A DNA stretch of 64,000 nucleotides from Altericroceibacterium xinjiangense (GTDB lineage Bacteria > Pseudomonadota > Alphaproteobacteria > Sphingomonadales > Sphingomonadaceae), in NCBI RefSeq assembly GCF_003958635.1, contig NZ_RSEK01000007.1:62001-126000 (forward strand), given 5' to 3'. Below, piece by piece: positions 8,134 to 17,383 of this stretch. Position numbers and translations under genes: made by a program. Position 1 is the stretch's first letter; each line of letters begins with the position of its first letter. The notes under the pieces are model-generated. The model was not told where the DNA came from. It searched no databases and saw only the letters and a program-made list of their open reading frames with translations.

Positions 8134-9302
8134 ACGCCGCCTCCTGCCAGGCCGCGCTCCAGGGCGTCGGCAGCGGCGTCGCCGCTTCCCTGCAAGGGGT
8201 GGACTGCGCGGCTAACGCGATGGCGCAAGCCGCCTTCGGCCGGCTGTTCGCGCCCAATGGCGCGCTGGTCCCGGTATTGACGATCCTGCTGACGCTGTAT
8301 GTGGCGTTCTTCGCCTTTGCCCTGATCACCGGACGCAGCCGTGTGGGCGTTTCCGCGCTTACCCCCCGGATGATGACGCTGGGCCTGGTGCTGACGTTCG
8401 CCACCAGCTGGGCCGCGTACAGCCAGGTGGTGTGGAACCTCGCCACCGGTGCGCCGGACCAGATCGCCGGAATACTGATGGGCATCGACGGTTCGGCGAC
8501 CCGCGGCTTCGCCGACAAGATCGATGTCGTGTTCGGCGCGCTGATCCAGGCTTCGGGCGGAGAGGCGATGCAGGCCCCGCAAAGCGCCTTTTCGCCGCCG
8601 GGGTTGATGTGGTTCGGCGGCACCCTGCTGCTGCTTGGCACGGTTGGCGTGCTGGTGACGACGAAGATCGCCTTGTCCGTCCTGCTTGCGCTGGGCCCGG
8701 TGTTCGTGGTGCTGGCGCTGTTTTCCGGCACGCGCGGGCTGTTCACCGGCTGGCTCAAAGGTGTGGTACTGCTGTCGATCGCCCCGATGCTGGCGGTGTT
8801 GAGCGGATCGCTGATGCTGGAACTCGCCGTGCCGGTGCTGTCTGCACTCGCGGCGACGCCCGGGCAGATCGATCCCCGCGCCGCGATGGGCTTTTTCCTG
8901 ATCGGGGCGGTCCATGCCTCGCTGATGATCCTGGTGATGAAGGTTGCCGGCGCAATGGTCGCTGGCTGGCGCGTATTCGGCCTTGCCGGCTCGGAGCGCG
9001 ACAGCGGCCGGGCGGATTCCCCCGCCCGCACTCAGGTGGAACGCACTGTTGCACCCGCCCCGAGAGCCGAAATCATCCAGGGCGCGCTGGCATCTTCCCG
9101 TCAGATCCGGCTGGCTTCTATCCCCGCCTCCACCCCGGCAAACGACACTGCCCCGGCCTCTGTCCGGCGGGAGACGAAAGTGATCGGCACTGCCGCGTCC
9201 GCCGCCCCAAACCCGATTCAGCCCGGCGCCGTATCGCGCGCGCACGGGATTGGCAGCCGCTTCCGCGCTGCCCCCGCCCGATCCACGGAGATGCTCAAGT
9301 GA
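8130..9302 (+). CDS. virB6: VirB6-like polytopic channel protein
   Basis: Inner-membrane protein of 390 residues starting at the ATG that overlaps the virB4 stop. It has the VirB6/TrbL pattern: an N-terminal periplasmic part with two Cys, then about six hydrophobic helices, including VPVLTILLTLYVAFFAFALI, LSVLLALGPVFVVLALFSGT and ASLMILVMKVAGAMVAGWRV. The conserved Trp-rich loop LFTGWLKG is present. The last 90 residues form a polar, Ala/Pro-rich tail. It overlaps virB9 by four bases. No virB5 or virB7 fits between the neighbours. Confidence 0.92.
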   Translation: MNAASCQAALQGVGSGVAASLQGVDCAANAMAQAAFGRLFAPNGALVPVLTILLTLYVAFFAFALITGRSRVGVSALTPRMMTLGLVLTFATSWAAYSQVVWNLATGAPDQIAGILMGIDGSATRGFADKIDVVFGALIQASGGEAMQAPQSAFSPPGLMWFGGTLLLLGTVGVLVTTKIALSVLLALGPVFVVLALFSGTRGLFTGWLKGVVLLSIAPMLAVLSGSLMLELAVPVLSALAATPGQIDPRAAMGFFLIGAVHASLMILVMKVAGAMVAGWRVFGLAGSERDSGRADSPARTQVERTVAPAPRAEIIQGALASSRQIRLASIPASTPANDTAPASVRRETKVIGTAASAAPNPIQPGAVSRAHGIGSRFRAAPARSTEMLK

Positions 9303-10069
9303 AACGCGCATTTTTGGCAGGCGCGCTCGGCGCCGCCATTCTCGCCTGCCCAGCCAAGGCCGACCCCCGGCTGGTCGAACGGCTGTACAATCCGGATGAG
9401 GTCGTCCGGATCGAAGGCCGGGTGAACGTGCAGGCGACGATCAAGTTCGGCGAGGACGAGCATATCGAGAACGTGGCCATCGGCGATTCCAACGCCTGGC
9501 AAGTGACGCCGAACAAGCGGGCGAACCTGCTGTTCATCAAGCCGCTCGATCCCAAGGCTGCCACCAACATGACGGTGGTGACCGACCGGCACACCTATTT
9601 CTTCGACCTTGTGCCCAGCGGGCGGGGAAATCCGCTGTACGTGCTCGCCTTCACGTATCCTGAGCCGATCGAGGCGGAGCCGGCCCTTTCCGTCCCCGCC
9701 AATCCGGCCAGCCCGGTCGAGATGGCGGCGGCCACGGATCCGTACGCGGTCGTCGATCCGGCACAACTCAACTTCGCGTGGGGGGCCAGCGGTGCGCAGA
9801 AGCTGCTGCCGACCAGCGCGTTCGACGATGGGGAAGCGACCTTCCTCGCCTGGCCGCGGGAAACGCCCGTGCCGGCAATCCTGGTCAAGGACCGCGAAGG
9901 AACCGAAGGGCCGGTGAACTTCGCGGTGCGGGGCGAGACGATCGTGATCGACGGCGTCCCGCGTGAGATCGTGCTGCGCTCCGGGCAGGACAGCGCCTTG
10001 CTGCTGAACAACGGTCCGGTGCGCGATCCCGCCGCCCCCGAACTCGCCCGCGCCGGAAAGGTGAAGTAA
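9299..10069 (+). CDS. virB9: VirB9-like outer-membrane core complex protein
   Basis: Periplasmic or outer-membrane core component of 256 residues. It starts at GTG 9299, overlapping the virB6 stop as GTGA. A signal peptide (to CPAKADPR) is followed by the VirB9/CagX N-domain: YNPDEVVRIEGRVNVQATIK, FGEDEHIENVAIGDSNAWQV, NLLFIKPLDPKAATNMTVVT and DRHTYFFDL. The C-terminal domain has NFAWGASGAQKLLPTSAFDD and FAVRGETIVIDGVPREIVLR. VirB9 normally pairs with the lipoprotein VirB7, which is not encoded here. Confidence 0.93.
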   Translation: MKRAFLAGALGAAILACPAKADPRLVERLYNPDEVVRIEGRVNVQATIKFGEDEHIENVAIGDSNAWQVTPNKRANLLFIKPLDPKAATNMTVVTDRHTYFFDLVPSGRGNPLYVLAFTYPEPIEAEPALSVPANPASPVEMAAATDPYAVVDPAQLNFAWGASGAQKLLPTSAFDDGEATFLAWPRETPVPAILVKDREGTEGPVNFAVRGETIVIDGVPREIVLRSGQDSALLLNNGPVRDPAAPELARAGKVK

Positions 10070-11181
10070 TGCGACTTGCGATGCGCCTGCCCGAACGGAA
10101 GGCAACCGAAGACACGGACATCGACCCGCGGGAGCAGGAAAGCGCCGAGATCATCGATCTGGCGAGCCGCACGTCCTATCCGATGGTCACCCAGCGCAAG
10201 GGCAAATCCGATGCCCTTGGTCTCGCCACCGGGATCGGCGTGGTCGCGCTGCTCGGCGCGGCGACGCTCTGGGGATTGAGCAACGGGCGGATGGAACAGC
10301 CGGCAGCGGAACAGCCCGGTAACGCGGCGACTCCTGTCCCCGCAGCGGCTCCGGCCCCGGCGCCGGTCGTCAGCGCACCGCCGCCGGCCCCCATGGCGAT
10401 GGCGGCCAATCCGGCGCCCAGCCCGGTGCTGGCGAACCCGCCGATGGCGAACCCTGCCCCAGCCGCCAATCCGTACAGTTCGCCCACGGTCGTGTTCGAC
10501 GCCAGCAGCCTGCCCCCGATGGCCGACGCCGCGCCGCTTGCCGCGCCGGACGCGGCGGGTCAGCCCGGCAGCGCCGGAGCATCCGACTTCGCCAGCCGCA
10601 TCGGCGGGATAGGCGGAGCGCCTGCCCAAGCGCGAGTTGACATCGATCCGGCCACCACGGTCACGCAGGGCACGATGATCCCCGCCGTGCTGGAAACCGC
10701 CATCGACACCGACGTACCGGGATACGTGCGCGCCGTGGTCAGCCAGGATGTGCGCAGCTTCGACGGACGGCGGGTGCTCGTCCCGCGCAGTTCGCGGCTC
10801 GTCGGCCAGTACCAGTCGGGCCTTCAGGCCGGGCAGAAGCGCGCCTATGTCATCTGGACCCGGCTGATCCGGCCCGATGGCGTTTCGGTCCAGCTCGCCT
10901 CCCCCGCCACCGGGTTCGACGGGACCACCGGCCTCGCCGGGAAGGTCGACAACCACTTCTTCCAGAAATTCGGTTCGGCGATGCTGCTGTCGGTCGTCGG
11001 CGGCTTGTCCGCGATCGGCACCGGGGGCGCATCGCTGATCGTCGGCGGCGGTACCAGCGCGGCGTCGGCCGCGGTGACCGAAGGCGGCAAGATCGGCCCG
11101 ACCGTACGCGTGCGGCAGGGAGAGCCGATCCGTGTGTTCACCGCGCGCGATCTCGACTTCAGCCGCGCACCGCGGTTGTGA
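10069..11181 (+). CDS. virB10: VirB10-like envelope-spanning protein
   Basis: Envelope-spanning core protein of 370 residues that links the inner membrane to the outer-membrane ring. Order: cytoplasmic N-terminus, one membrane helix (LATGIGVVALLGAATLWGLS, about residues 45-65), a Pro/Ala-rich periplasmic linker to residue 140, then the TrbI/VirB10 beta-barrel domain. That domain shows TQGTMIPAVLETAIDTDVPG, VRAVVSQDVRSFDGRRVLVP, RSSRLVGQYQSGLQAGQKRA and GGTSAASAAVTEGGKIGPTV. The start overlaps the virB9 stop (TAATG). Confidence 0.95.
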   Translation: MRLAMRLPERKATEDTDIDPREQESAEIIDLASRTSYPMVTQRKGKSDALGLATGIGVVALLGAATLWGLSNGRMEQPAAEQPGNAATPVPAAAPAPAPVVSAPPPAPMAMAANPAPSPVLANPPMANPAPAANPYSSPTVVFDASSLPPMADAAPLAAPDAAGQPGSAGASDFASRIGGIGGAPAQARVDIDPATTVTQGTMIPAVLETAIDTDVPGYVRAVVSQDVRSFDGRRVLVPRSSRLVGQYQSGLQAGQKRAYVIWTRLIRPDGVSVQLASPATGFDGTTGLAGKVDNHFFQKFGSAMLLSVVGGLSAIGTGGASLIVGGGTSAASAAVTEGGKIGPTVRVRQGEPIRVFTARDLDFSRAPRL

Positions 11182-12197
11182 ACGGAAACGATTCCATGAC
11201 CGCTGAAGTCCACGCACTGGTGCCTGCGCCCGCTGCGTCTCCATCGCGCAGCGGCAGCGTCTATCTTGACGCCTATCTCGCCCCGTTCGCCGATTGGCTC
11301 GCGTGCGACAGCGTGACCGAGATTCTCGTCAACCGGCCCGGTGAAGTGTGGGTCGAGGATGCACGCCAGCCGGGAATGCAGCAGATCCAAGCGCCCGCGA
11401 TCGACGACGCGCTGATCCAGCGCCTGGCGGAGCAAGTCGCACGCGTCAGCCATCAGGGAATCAACCGGGAACACCCGCTGCTGGGCGCGACCCTGCCCGA
11501 CGGTGCCCGCGTCCAGTTCTGCGGACCGCCGGCCACCCGCCGCCATTGGGCGATGGCGATCCGCCGCCATCGCCGGCTGGACCTCCCGCTCGATGCCTAT
11601 GACACCGGCCCGCTCGCTCCTGCCGATGAAGTCACAATGCCGGATCCGGTTGCCGAGCCGATCGCGTACCTGCGCGCGGCAATCGCGGCCCGGCGGACCA
11701 TCCTGATCTCCGGCGGCACATCGACCGGGAAGACCACGTTCCTCAACGCCATGCTGGGCGAGATCCCGCGCGAGGAACGCGTCGTGCTGGTGGAAGACAC
11801 GCCGGAACTGAAGTTCCCTGGATCGAACGGGGCCGGTCTGGTCGCCGTGAAAGGGGAACTGGGCGAAGCCAAAGTCACCGCCAACGAATTGCTGCAGGCC
11901 GCGCTTCGCCTGCGGCCCGACCGCATCGTGCTGGGGGAATTGCGCGGCGCGGAAAGCGTCAGCTTCCTGCGCGCGATCAACACCGGCCACCCGGGCAGCT
12001 TTTCGACCATCCACGCCAACTCCCCGCGCGGCGCGCTGGAACAGCTTTCCCTGATGGTGATGCAGACCGGTATCGGCCTTACCCGCACGGACACCCTTGC
12101 CTACGCCGCTTCGGTGATCGATGTCGTCGTCCAGCTCGAACGGAGGAGCGGGCGCCGCGGAATCGCTGCGATTCAACCGGCGAACGACCTGATCTGA
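11178..12197 (+). CDS. virB11: VirB11-like secretion ATPase
   Basis: Hexameric ATPase of the VirB11/GspE superfamily, 339 residues from GTG 11178 (overlapping the virB10 stop); ATG 11196 is possible. Walker A ISGGTSTGKTTFLNAM is followed by the Asp box VVLVEDTPELKF and Walker B RIVLGELRGAESVSFLRAIN, then TGHPGSFSTIHANSP. It ends the T4SS operon; the tad pilus genes start 108 bp later. The equivalent tad ATPase is a separate gene (cpaF) 7 kb downstream, so this one belongs to the T4SS. Confidence 0.95.
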   Translation: MNGNDSMTAEVHALVPAPAASPSRSGSVYLDAYLAPFADWLACDSVTEILVNRPGEVWVEDARQPGMQQIQAPAIDDALIQRLAEQVARVSHQGINREHPLLGATLPDGARVQFCGPPATRRHWAMAIRRHRRLDLPLDAYDTGPLAPADEVTMPDPVAEPIAYLRAAIAARRTILISGGTSTGKTTFLNAMLGEIPREERVVLVEDTPELKFPGSNGAGLVAVKGELGEAKVTANELLQAALRLRPDRIVLGELRGAESVSFLRAINTGHPGSFSTIHANSPRGALEQLSLMVMQTGIGLTRTDTLAYAASVIDVVVQLERRSGRRGIAAIQPANDLI

Positions 12198-12305
12198 AAC
12201 GGCGCTCCCGCCAGGCCTAAGGGTTTCTACGGAACGACAGCCACCGCCGAATGCCCGTATATTCCGCTGTCCGGTTTTCTGCCGGAGGACGGGAGGACGG
12301 TTGAG

Positions 12306-12773
12306 GTGCGCGCGACTTGGCTCCGATGGTTCAGGCTTGCGGTTCGGCTCCGCGCCGACCGATCCGGAGTCGCGGCCGTCGAACTCGCCCTGCTGCTGCC
12401 GTTTCTTGTCCTGCTTCTGGCCGGGTTGATCGATTATTCGCGCTTGATCGTCACCGGAATGCAGGTTCGCTCGGCCGCGCAGGCGGGCGCCGACTACGCG
12501 CTGCTGCACGGATGGGATCAGGACGGGATCACCCAATCGGTCATGTCCGCCACCACCCTCGAGGTGACGGCCAATCCCGCGCCGCAACGCCTGCAGGGCT
12601 GCGTTTCCGGCACCAGCATCATCCCAACGACCGAGCCGACATGTCCTTCGGGCGCGCAACCCGGCGAATACGTTACCGCATCCGCCACGGCGCCTTTCAG
12701 CCCTCTGATGCCATGGCCGGGACTGACCCTGTCCAGCAGCTTGTCTGCGGACGCGATGGCGAGAGTGCGATGA
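12306..12773 (+). CDS. tadE: TadE-like pseudopilin
   Basis: Protein of 155 residues, GTG start at 12306 behind GGGAGGAC. The TadE-like N-terminus is RSGVAAVELALLLPFLVLLL: a prepilin-type segment with Glu in the hydrophobic helix. A periplasmic domain with two Cys follows. TadE-type pseudopilins are processed by the CpaA peptidase and assist Flp pilus assembly. Its stop overlaps the next gene as ATGA. Confidence 0.88.
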   Translation: MRATWLRWFRLAVRLRADRSGVAAVELALLLPFLVLLLAGLIDYSRLIVTGMQVRSAAQAGADYALLHGWDQDGITQSVMSATTLEVTANPAPQRLQGCVSGTSIIPTTEPTCPSGAQPGEYVTASATAPFSPLMPWPGLTLSSSLSADAMARVR

Positions 12774-13153
12774 TCCGCCGCGTCCTGCGCTCCCTCGTCC
12801 GGTGCCAGGCAGGTTCCGCGGCCATCGAGGCAGCCTTCGCGCTGCCGGTTCTGTTCATTACCGTCTTCGGGACGATCGAGTTCGGCCGGCTGGCGCTGGT
12901 CCAGTCTTCCATCAACTATGCGGTAGCGGAAACTGCCCGCTGCGCCGTCATCCGCCCGGATGTCTGCGGCACGTCCGACCAGGCCGCTGCCTACGCTGCG
13001 GACAGGATCCGGGTGGCGCAGGTTCCTGCCGCCGCCTTCACCCTGACAAGTGAAGTGTGCGGAAAGAAGGTCAGCGCGCAAGTCCAGCATCAGCTGATCC
13101 TTTACCGCCTCTTCGACGATCCAACCCTCACAGCGGAGTTCTGCCGCGAATGA
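12770..13153 (+). CDS. tadF: TadE/TadF-like pseudopilin
   Basis: Second small pseudopilin-like protein, 127 residues. N-terminus GSAAIEAAFALPVLFITVFG followed by TIEFGRLALVQSSINYAVAE is the TadE/TadF signature. Four Cys in the periplasmic part may form disulfides. Coupled by 4-bp overlaps to genes on both sides. Confidence 0.87.
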   Translation: MIRRVLRSLVRCQAGSAAIEAAFALPVLFITVFGTIEFGRLALVQSSINYAVAETARCAVIRPDVCGTSDQAAAYAADRIRVAQVPAAAFTLTSEVCGKKVSAQVQHQLILYRLFDDPTLTAEFCRE

Positions 13154-14448
13154 TCGTGCGAAGATTCCCCCTCGTCCGAACTCGGCGGCTTTCCGGGCTG
13201 GCCCGCGACGAATGCGGCGCAGCCGCCGTCACCGTGGCGGTGCTGCTGACGGTGACGATGGGTTTCGTCGGGCTTGGGGTCGATGTGGGGCACAGCTACC
13301 TTACGCGGCGATCCCTGCAAAACGCCGCCGATTCCGCCGCGTTCAGCGCCGCCACGTCTCTTGCTGCGCGGGAAACCACCGTAGAGGCGGCCGCTCACGC
13401 AATTGCTGCGAATTATGGCTTCACCAACGGTGAGAACGAGGTGTCGGTCATCGTCAACACGCCGCCGTCGTCCGGTCCGAATGCCGGCCTTCCGTGGGCG
13501 GTCGAAGTCCTGCTGGCGCGACCCGGTCAGAAGTTCTTTTCGGGCTTGTTTCTTTCCGAAACAAGCATGGTGCGGGCGCGGGCAGTCGCGCACGTCAGTC
13601 CGGCCGCGAACGCCTGCGTCATGGCCCTGAACTCGACGGCCGAAGCTTCCTCGTTGCAGACGGGCTCGGCCGATATCACGCTCGATGGCTGCTCCCTCTT
13701 TTCCAATTCGAATTCGTCCTCAGCCCTGACGCTGAAAGGTTCGGCCACGCTGACAGCACCGAGTGCGGGAGTCGTCGGAGGCTATGACGCCGACTCCAGC
13801 AACCTCGGGGCAACACCCGTGCTGACCGGGCAAAGACCGATAGAGGACCCCTATGCGGATATGCCGGCGCCGTCCTACAACGAAAGCGCTTGCCATCCCA
13901 GCTCAGGTGGCTCGCTGCCTTCCGGCACGTACGGGGACGGTTCCACGCCGATGGTGTTTTGCGGCGGGCTGCAGATCAACAGCGGCGCGGAGGTCGTCCT
14001 CAATCCCGGGATATACGTGATCGCCGGCGGCACCTTCCAGGTGAACGGCGGAGCAAGTCTGACCGGGACCGGCGTAACCCTGTTTTTCACGGAAGGGGCT
14101 GTTCCCGACGACTACGCCACGATCCGGATCAACGGCGGTGCGGTTATCGATCTTACTGCACCAACGAGCGGCCCGACCGCCGGTGTGGTCCTCTACCAGG
14201 ACCGGAATGCCCCCGCGGGGGGAGACAACCGCCTGAACGGCGGATCCGAGCAGAAATTCGGCGGCGCCGTCTATTTTCCCAGCCAGACGATCAACTTCAA
14301 TGGCGGATCCGAGACCACCAGCGGAGCAAGCGGCGGCTGCACCCAGCTCATCGCCAGTCAGCTGGCCTTTAGCGGGAATTCCAACCTCTCCTTCGATTGC
14401 GACGGCATGCCGATCCGGAGACCACGCGCGGTGTACCTCGTCGAGTAG
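13150..14448 (+). CDS. tadG: TadG-like pilus-assembly protein
   Basis: Protein of 432 residues starting at ATG 13150. The N-terminus is ECGAAAVTVAVLLTVTMGFV followed by GLGVDVGHSYLTRRSLQNAA and DSAAFSAATSLA, the TadG/Flp-associated pattern with one membrane helix. The remainder is a Gly/Ser/Asn-rich domain, with NGGASLTGTGVTLFFTEGAV and FGGAVYFPSQTINFNGGSET, usual for the alphaproteobacterial version. Probably anchors or caps the Flp pilus in the periplasm. Confidence 0.85.
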   Translation: MIVRRFPLVRTRRLSGLARDECGAAAVTVAVLLTVTMGFVGLGVDVGHSYLTRRSLQNAADSAAFSAATSLAARETTVEAAAHAIAANYGFTNGENEVSVIVNTPPSSGPNAGLPWAVEVLLARPGQKFFSGLFLSETSMVRARAVAHVSPAANACVMALNSTAEASSLQTGSADITLDGCSLFSNSNSSSALTLKGSATLTAPSAGVVGGYDADSSNLGATPVLTGQRPIEDPYADMPAPSYNESACHPSSGGSLPSGTYGDGSTPMVFCGGLQINSGAEVVLNPGIYVIAGGTFQVNGGASLTGTGVTLFFTEGAVPDDYATIRINGGAVIDLTAPTSGPTAGVVLYQDRNAPAGGDNRLNGGSEQKFGGAVYFPSQTINFNGGSETTSGASGGCTQLIASQLAFSGNSNLSFDCDGMPIRRPRAVYLVE

Positions 14449-14540
14449 CCCCTGCAGCTACTCCGTACCGTAGTTCTACAGATTGGGTTGAACGGCTTCC
14501 CCTGCCATTCTTAGCGTTAAGTGATTGAGGGAATTCGTTG

Positions 14541-15056
14541 ATGATCCTGGATTTTTCGACCGTGATGTTTCTCATCGGGGTTGGACTGTGCGGCGCGGCC
14601 CTGGGCTGGGCGGCGATCAGCGACGCGAAGCGCTTCGTGATACCCAATCGCGTATCCCTGCTCATTTTCGCCGGTTACCTTTGCACCGTCCCCCGTTTCG
14701 AACCGGAGTTGTGGCTGACGGGACTTGCCGCAGGCATGCTTATCCTCGCGGTCGGCGTTTTCCTGTTCGCCTTCAGGATGGCTGGCGGCGGCGACGTAAA
14801 GCTGGCGGCGGCGATTGGCTTGTGGGCGGGCGCCGGTCACTTCGGCCCGTTCGTGATGGTTGCGTCTGCGGCCAGCCTGCTGCTGGCGATCGCAATGCTG
14901 ACCACTCCGCTGCCGCGCCTGTTCGGGCGGCGGATTTCCGCCATTGGCATGCACAGCGCAGCCCAGCCGGCGCTGCGTGCGCCGATGCCGTTCGCCCTGC
15001 CGCTTGCAGCCGGCGGGTTCTGGGTTCTCCGCCTCCACCTCATGTCGCTGGTCTAG
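14541..15056 (+). CDS. cpaA: Prepilin peptidase CpaA/TadV
   Basis: A24-family aspartic prepilin peptidase, 171 residues, about six membrane helices. The two catalytic Asp motifs are visible: AISDAKRFVIPNRV near residue 28 and RMAGGGDVKLAAAIGLWAGA near residue 78 (GxGD). It should process Flp, TadE and TadF. The start ATG 14541 follows GAGGGA; a TTG lies just before it. Confidence 0.93.
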   Translation: MILDFSTVMFLIGVGLCGAALGWAAISDAKRFVIPNRVSLLIFAGYLCTVPRFEPELWLTGLAAGMLILAVGVFLFAFRMAGGGDVKLAAAIGLWAGAGHFGPFVMVASAASLLLAIAMLTTPLPRLFGRRISAIGMHSAAQPALRAPMPFALPLAAGGFWVLRLHLMSLV

Positions 15057-15065
15057 GAGAGCATA

Positions 15066-15950
15066 GTGGCTCGCAATCGCCGCATCCTCTACCTTGGCGC
15101 AGCCTTCCTGCTGGCAGGCGGCACGGTCGTGCTGACGCAGCAGTGGCTCCAGAGCGAAGTCGCCCGGGCAAGCGCGACTGCTTCGGCAAGCTCGCAGAAG
15201 CCTGCCGTTCAGGTGCTTGTCGCCCGGCGCACCTTGTCCACCGGCACGATCCTCAAGGCGGAAGACCTCGGCTGGCAGGCCTGGCCGGAAGAGGCGTCGC
15301 TGGAAAACTACGTCACCCGCGACGGCGGCTCGGCCGATCAGTTTACCGGCTCGGTCCTGAGGACGGAGCTTGCCCCCGGTCAGCCGGTGACGAAAGGAAA
15401 CGTGGTCGATCCCGAAGACCGGAGCTTCCTCGCTGCCGTTCTGCAACCCGGCTTTCGCGCCGTCACCATTGGCGTATCGGCGGCGACCGGCGTGGCGGGT
15501 TTCATCCGCCCCGGCGACCGGATCGACCTGATCCTCAGCCGCGTGATCAACGGCGAAGGCGGAAGCCGCCGAGTCATCACCAACACGGTCCTGCGAAACG
15601 TCCGGGTCCTGGGCATCGACCAGCGCGCCGCCAGCGGAGAGGAAGAGGACGTCGCCGTTCCGCAGACGGCGACGCTCGAAGTCACCCCAAGACAGGCTGA
15701 GGCCGTGGCCGGAGCCAGCGAACTCGGGCGGCTTTCGCTCGCCTTGCGCAGCCTTGCGTTGAACGATGGCACTCCTGAAGAAGACCCTGGGCCAAGTCGC
15801 GCCACCTCCTTCGGCGATGCGCCGTCACCGGTACGGGCAGCCCGTCCAGCGCCGCCTTCTCCCGCCCGCGGCGGTCCGCCTCCTCCGCCCCCACCCCCGC
15901 CCGTGGAGGTGGTGCGGGGTGGGCGAACCAACGGGAGCCAAAGTCAATGA
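15066..15950 (+). CDS. cpaB: Flp pilus assembly protein CpaB/RcpC
   Basis: Protein of 294 residues, GTG start, with one N-terminal membrane helix (ILYLGAAFLLAGGTVVLTQQ). An SAF domain follows: VQVLVARRTLSTGTILKAED, later GQPVTKGNVVDPEDRSFLAA and FRAVTIGVSAATGVAGFIRP, then GDRIDLIL. The C-terminal 40 residues are Pro-rich with a run of nine Pro. CpaB is periplasmic and works with the secretin CpaC, whose gene overlaps by four bases. Confidence 0.93.
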   Translation: MARNRRILYLGAAFLLAGGTVVLTQQWLQSEVARASATASASSQKPAVQVLVARRTLSTGTILKAEDLGWQAWPEEASLENYVTRDGGSADQFTGSVLRTELAPGQPVTKGNVVDPEDRSFLAAVLQPGFRAVTIGVSAATGVAGFIRPGDRIDLILSRVINGEGGSRRVITNTVLRNVRVLGIDQRAASGEEEDVAVPQTATLEVTPRQAEAVAGASELGRLSLALRSLALNDGTPEEDPGPSRATSFGDAPSPVRAARPAPPSPARGGPPPPPPPPPVEVVRGGRTNGSQSQ

Positions 15951-17383
15951 TCCGCCCCCTCGCGGCCGCCATCCTGTTGGCAACGGCAGCCGCCCAGTCC
16001 GTTCATCCGGCTGCCGCGCAGGAAGTCGTCTCCACCCGAGGGGCGCAGATGCGGCTCCCCGTCGGCGCAGGACGGCTGATCCGCCTCTCCCGACCGGCAG
16101 CTTCCGTGTTCGTCGCGGATTCGGATGTGGCCGATGTCCACGTGCGGTCGCCGACGCTGATCTACGTCATGCCCAAGGCACCGGGCAGCACCGCGCTCTT
16201 CGCGATCGATGCAGCTGAACGAGTAGTGCTGGGAACAGATATCGTCGTCGGCTTTGACGAGGAACGTCTGGCAACGACTATTCGCCAATACGCCCCGGAC
16301 AGCCGCGTCACGGTCAGCAGCCTTGGCGATGCCCTGGTCCTGTCCGGAGAAGTGCCGTCAGCGGCGGCGGGAGAGGAAATCCTGCGCATGGCCAGCCGCC
16401 TCATCGGAGCCGGCGAGGATCGCGAAGCGCGGCTCATCAACCGCCTGACCCTTACGGTATCCAATCAGGTCAATCTCCGCGTCCGGGTGGCGGAGGTCTC
16501 GCGGGAGGCGGGGCAGGCGCTGGGGTTCAACTGGAACGCGATCGGAAACATCGGCAATCTCGCGGCAGGGTTCGCCACCGGCGGTCCGCTCCCCCCCGAA
16601 ACGAGCGGAACGATCTACGGCGGCTTCCAGTCGACTGACGTGCAAGTGGACTTGCTGATCGACGCACTTGAACGCCAGGGCCTGGTCACCGTGCTGGCCG
16701 AGCCCAATCTCACGGCCCGGTCGGGTGAGCCGGCAAGCTTCCTGGCCGGCGGCGAATACCCGATCCCTGTCCCGCAAGGGCTCAACCAGATTACCATCGA
16801 GTACAAGCGTTACGGGGTCAGCCTGTCCTTCGTGGCCACCGTGCTCGACGCCGATCGGATCAGCCTCGACGTCCGGCCGGAAGTCAGCCAGCTTTCCAGC
16901 GATGGGGCCATCACGCTCAACGGCATTACCGTGCCAGCCCTGACCACGCGATGGGCGGAAACGACCGTGGAGCTTGGCAGCGGGCAAAGCTTCGCGATCG
17001 CAGGCCTGCTGCAGAATACGACCGGGCGCGAAGTCGAACGGCTGCCGGGTCTCGGCGATCTTCCCGTCCTCGGCCAGCTGTTCCGGTCCACCCGTTTCCA
17101 GCAGAAGAAGACGGAGCTGGTGATCATCGTCACGCCTTATCTCGTCCGTCCGGTAAGCCAGCCCCTGCCGACGCCGGTCGATCTGCTGGAGAACGACCGG
17201 ACGATTGGGACGACAGAGACAAACCTGGCATCGATGGTCGCCTATCCGGAAGACCTGCACGATCCCCTGGACCTTGCCCCGACGCAAGGCAGCGCAGGAA
17301 CGGATCCGGCGCGAAGGTTCCGGCGTGGAGAAGTCAAGCGGCTGCCCGATGCCAGCACAACGCTCGAGCCTGGATCCCAATGA
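15947..17383 (+). CDS. cpaC: Outer-membrane secretin CpaC/RcpA
   Basis: Secretin of 478 residues forming the outer-membrane pore for the Flp pilus. A signal peptide ends near HPAAAQE. An N-terminal domain has RLIRLSRPAASVFVADSDVA and the C-terminal secretin domain has LVTVLAEPNLTARSGEPASF followed by LAGGEYPIP. The signature near residue 370 is RLPGLGDLPVLGQLFRSTRF followed by QQKKTELVIIVTPYLVRPV. It abuts cpaE with a 4-bp overlap, leaving no room for cpaD. Confidence 0.95.
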   Translation: MIRPLAAAILLATAAAQSVHPAAAQEVVSTRGAQMRLPVGAGRLIRLSRPAASVFVADSDVADVHVRSPTLIYVMPKAPGSTALFAIDAAERVVLGTDIVVGFDEERLATTIRQYAPDSRVTVSSLGDALVLSGEVPSAAAGEEILRMASRLIGAGEDREARLINRLTLTVSNQVNLRVRVAEVSREAGQALGFNWNAIGNIGNLAAGFATGGPLPPETSGTIYGGFQSTDVQVDLLIDALERQGLVTVLAEPNLTARSGEPASFLAGGEYPIPVPQGLNQITIEYKRYGVSLSFVATVLDADRISLDVRPEVSQLSSDGAITLNGITVPALTTRWAETTVELGSGQSFAIAGLLQNTTGREVERLPGLGDLPVLGQLFRSTRFQQKKTELVIIVTPYLVRPVSQPLPTPVDLLENDRTIGTTETNLASMVAYPEDLHDPLDLAPTQGSAGTDPARRFRRGEVKRLPDASTTLEPGSQ

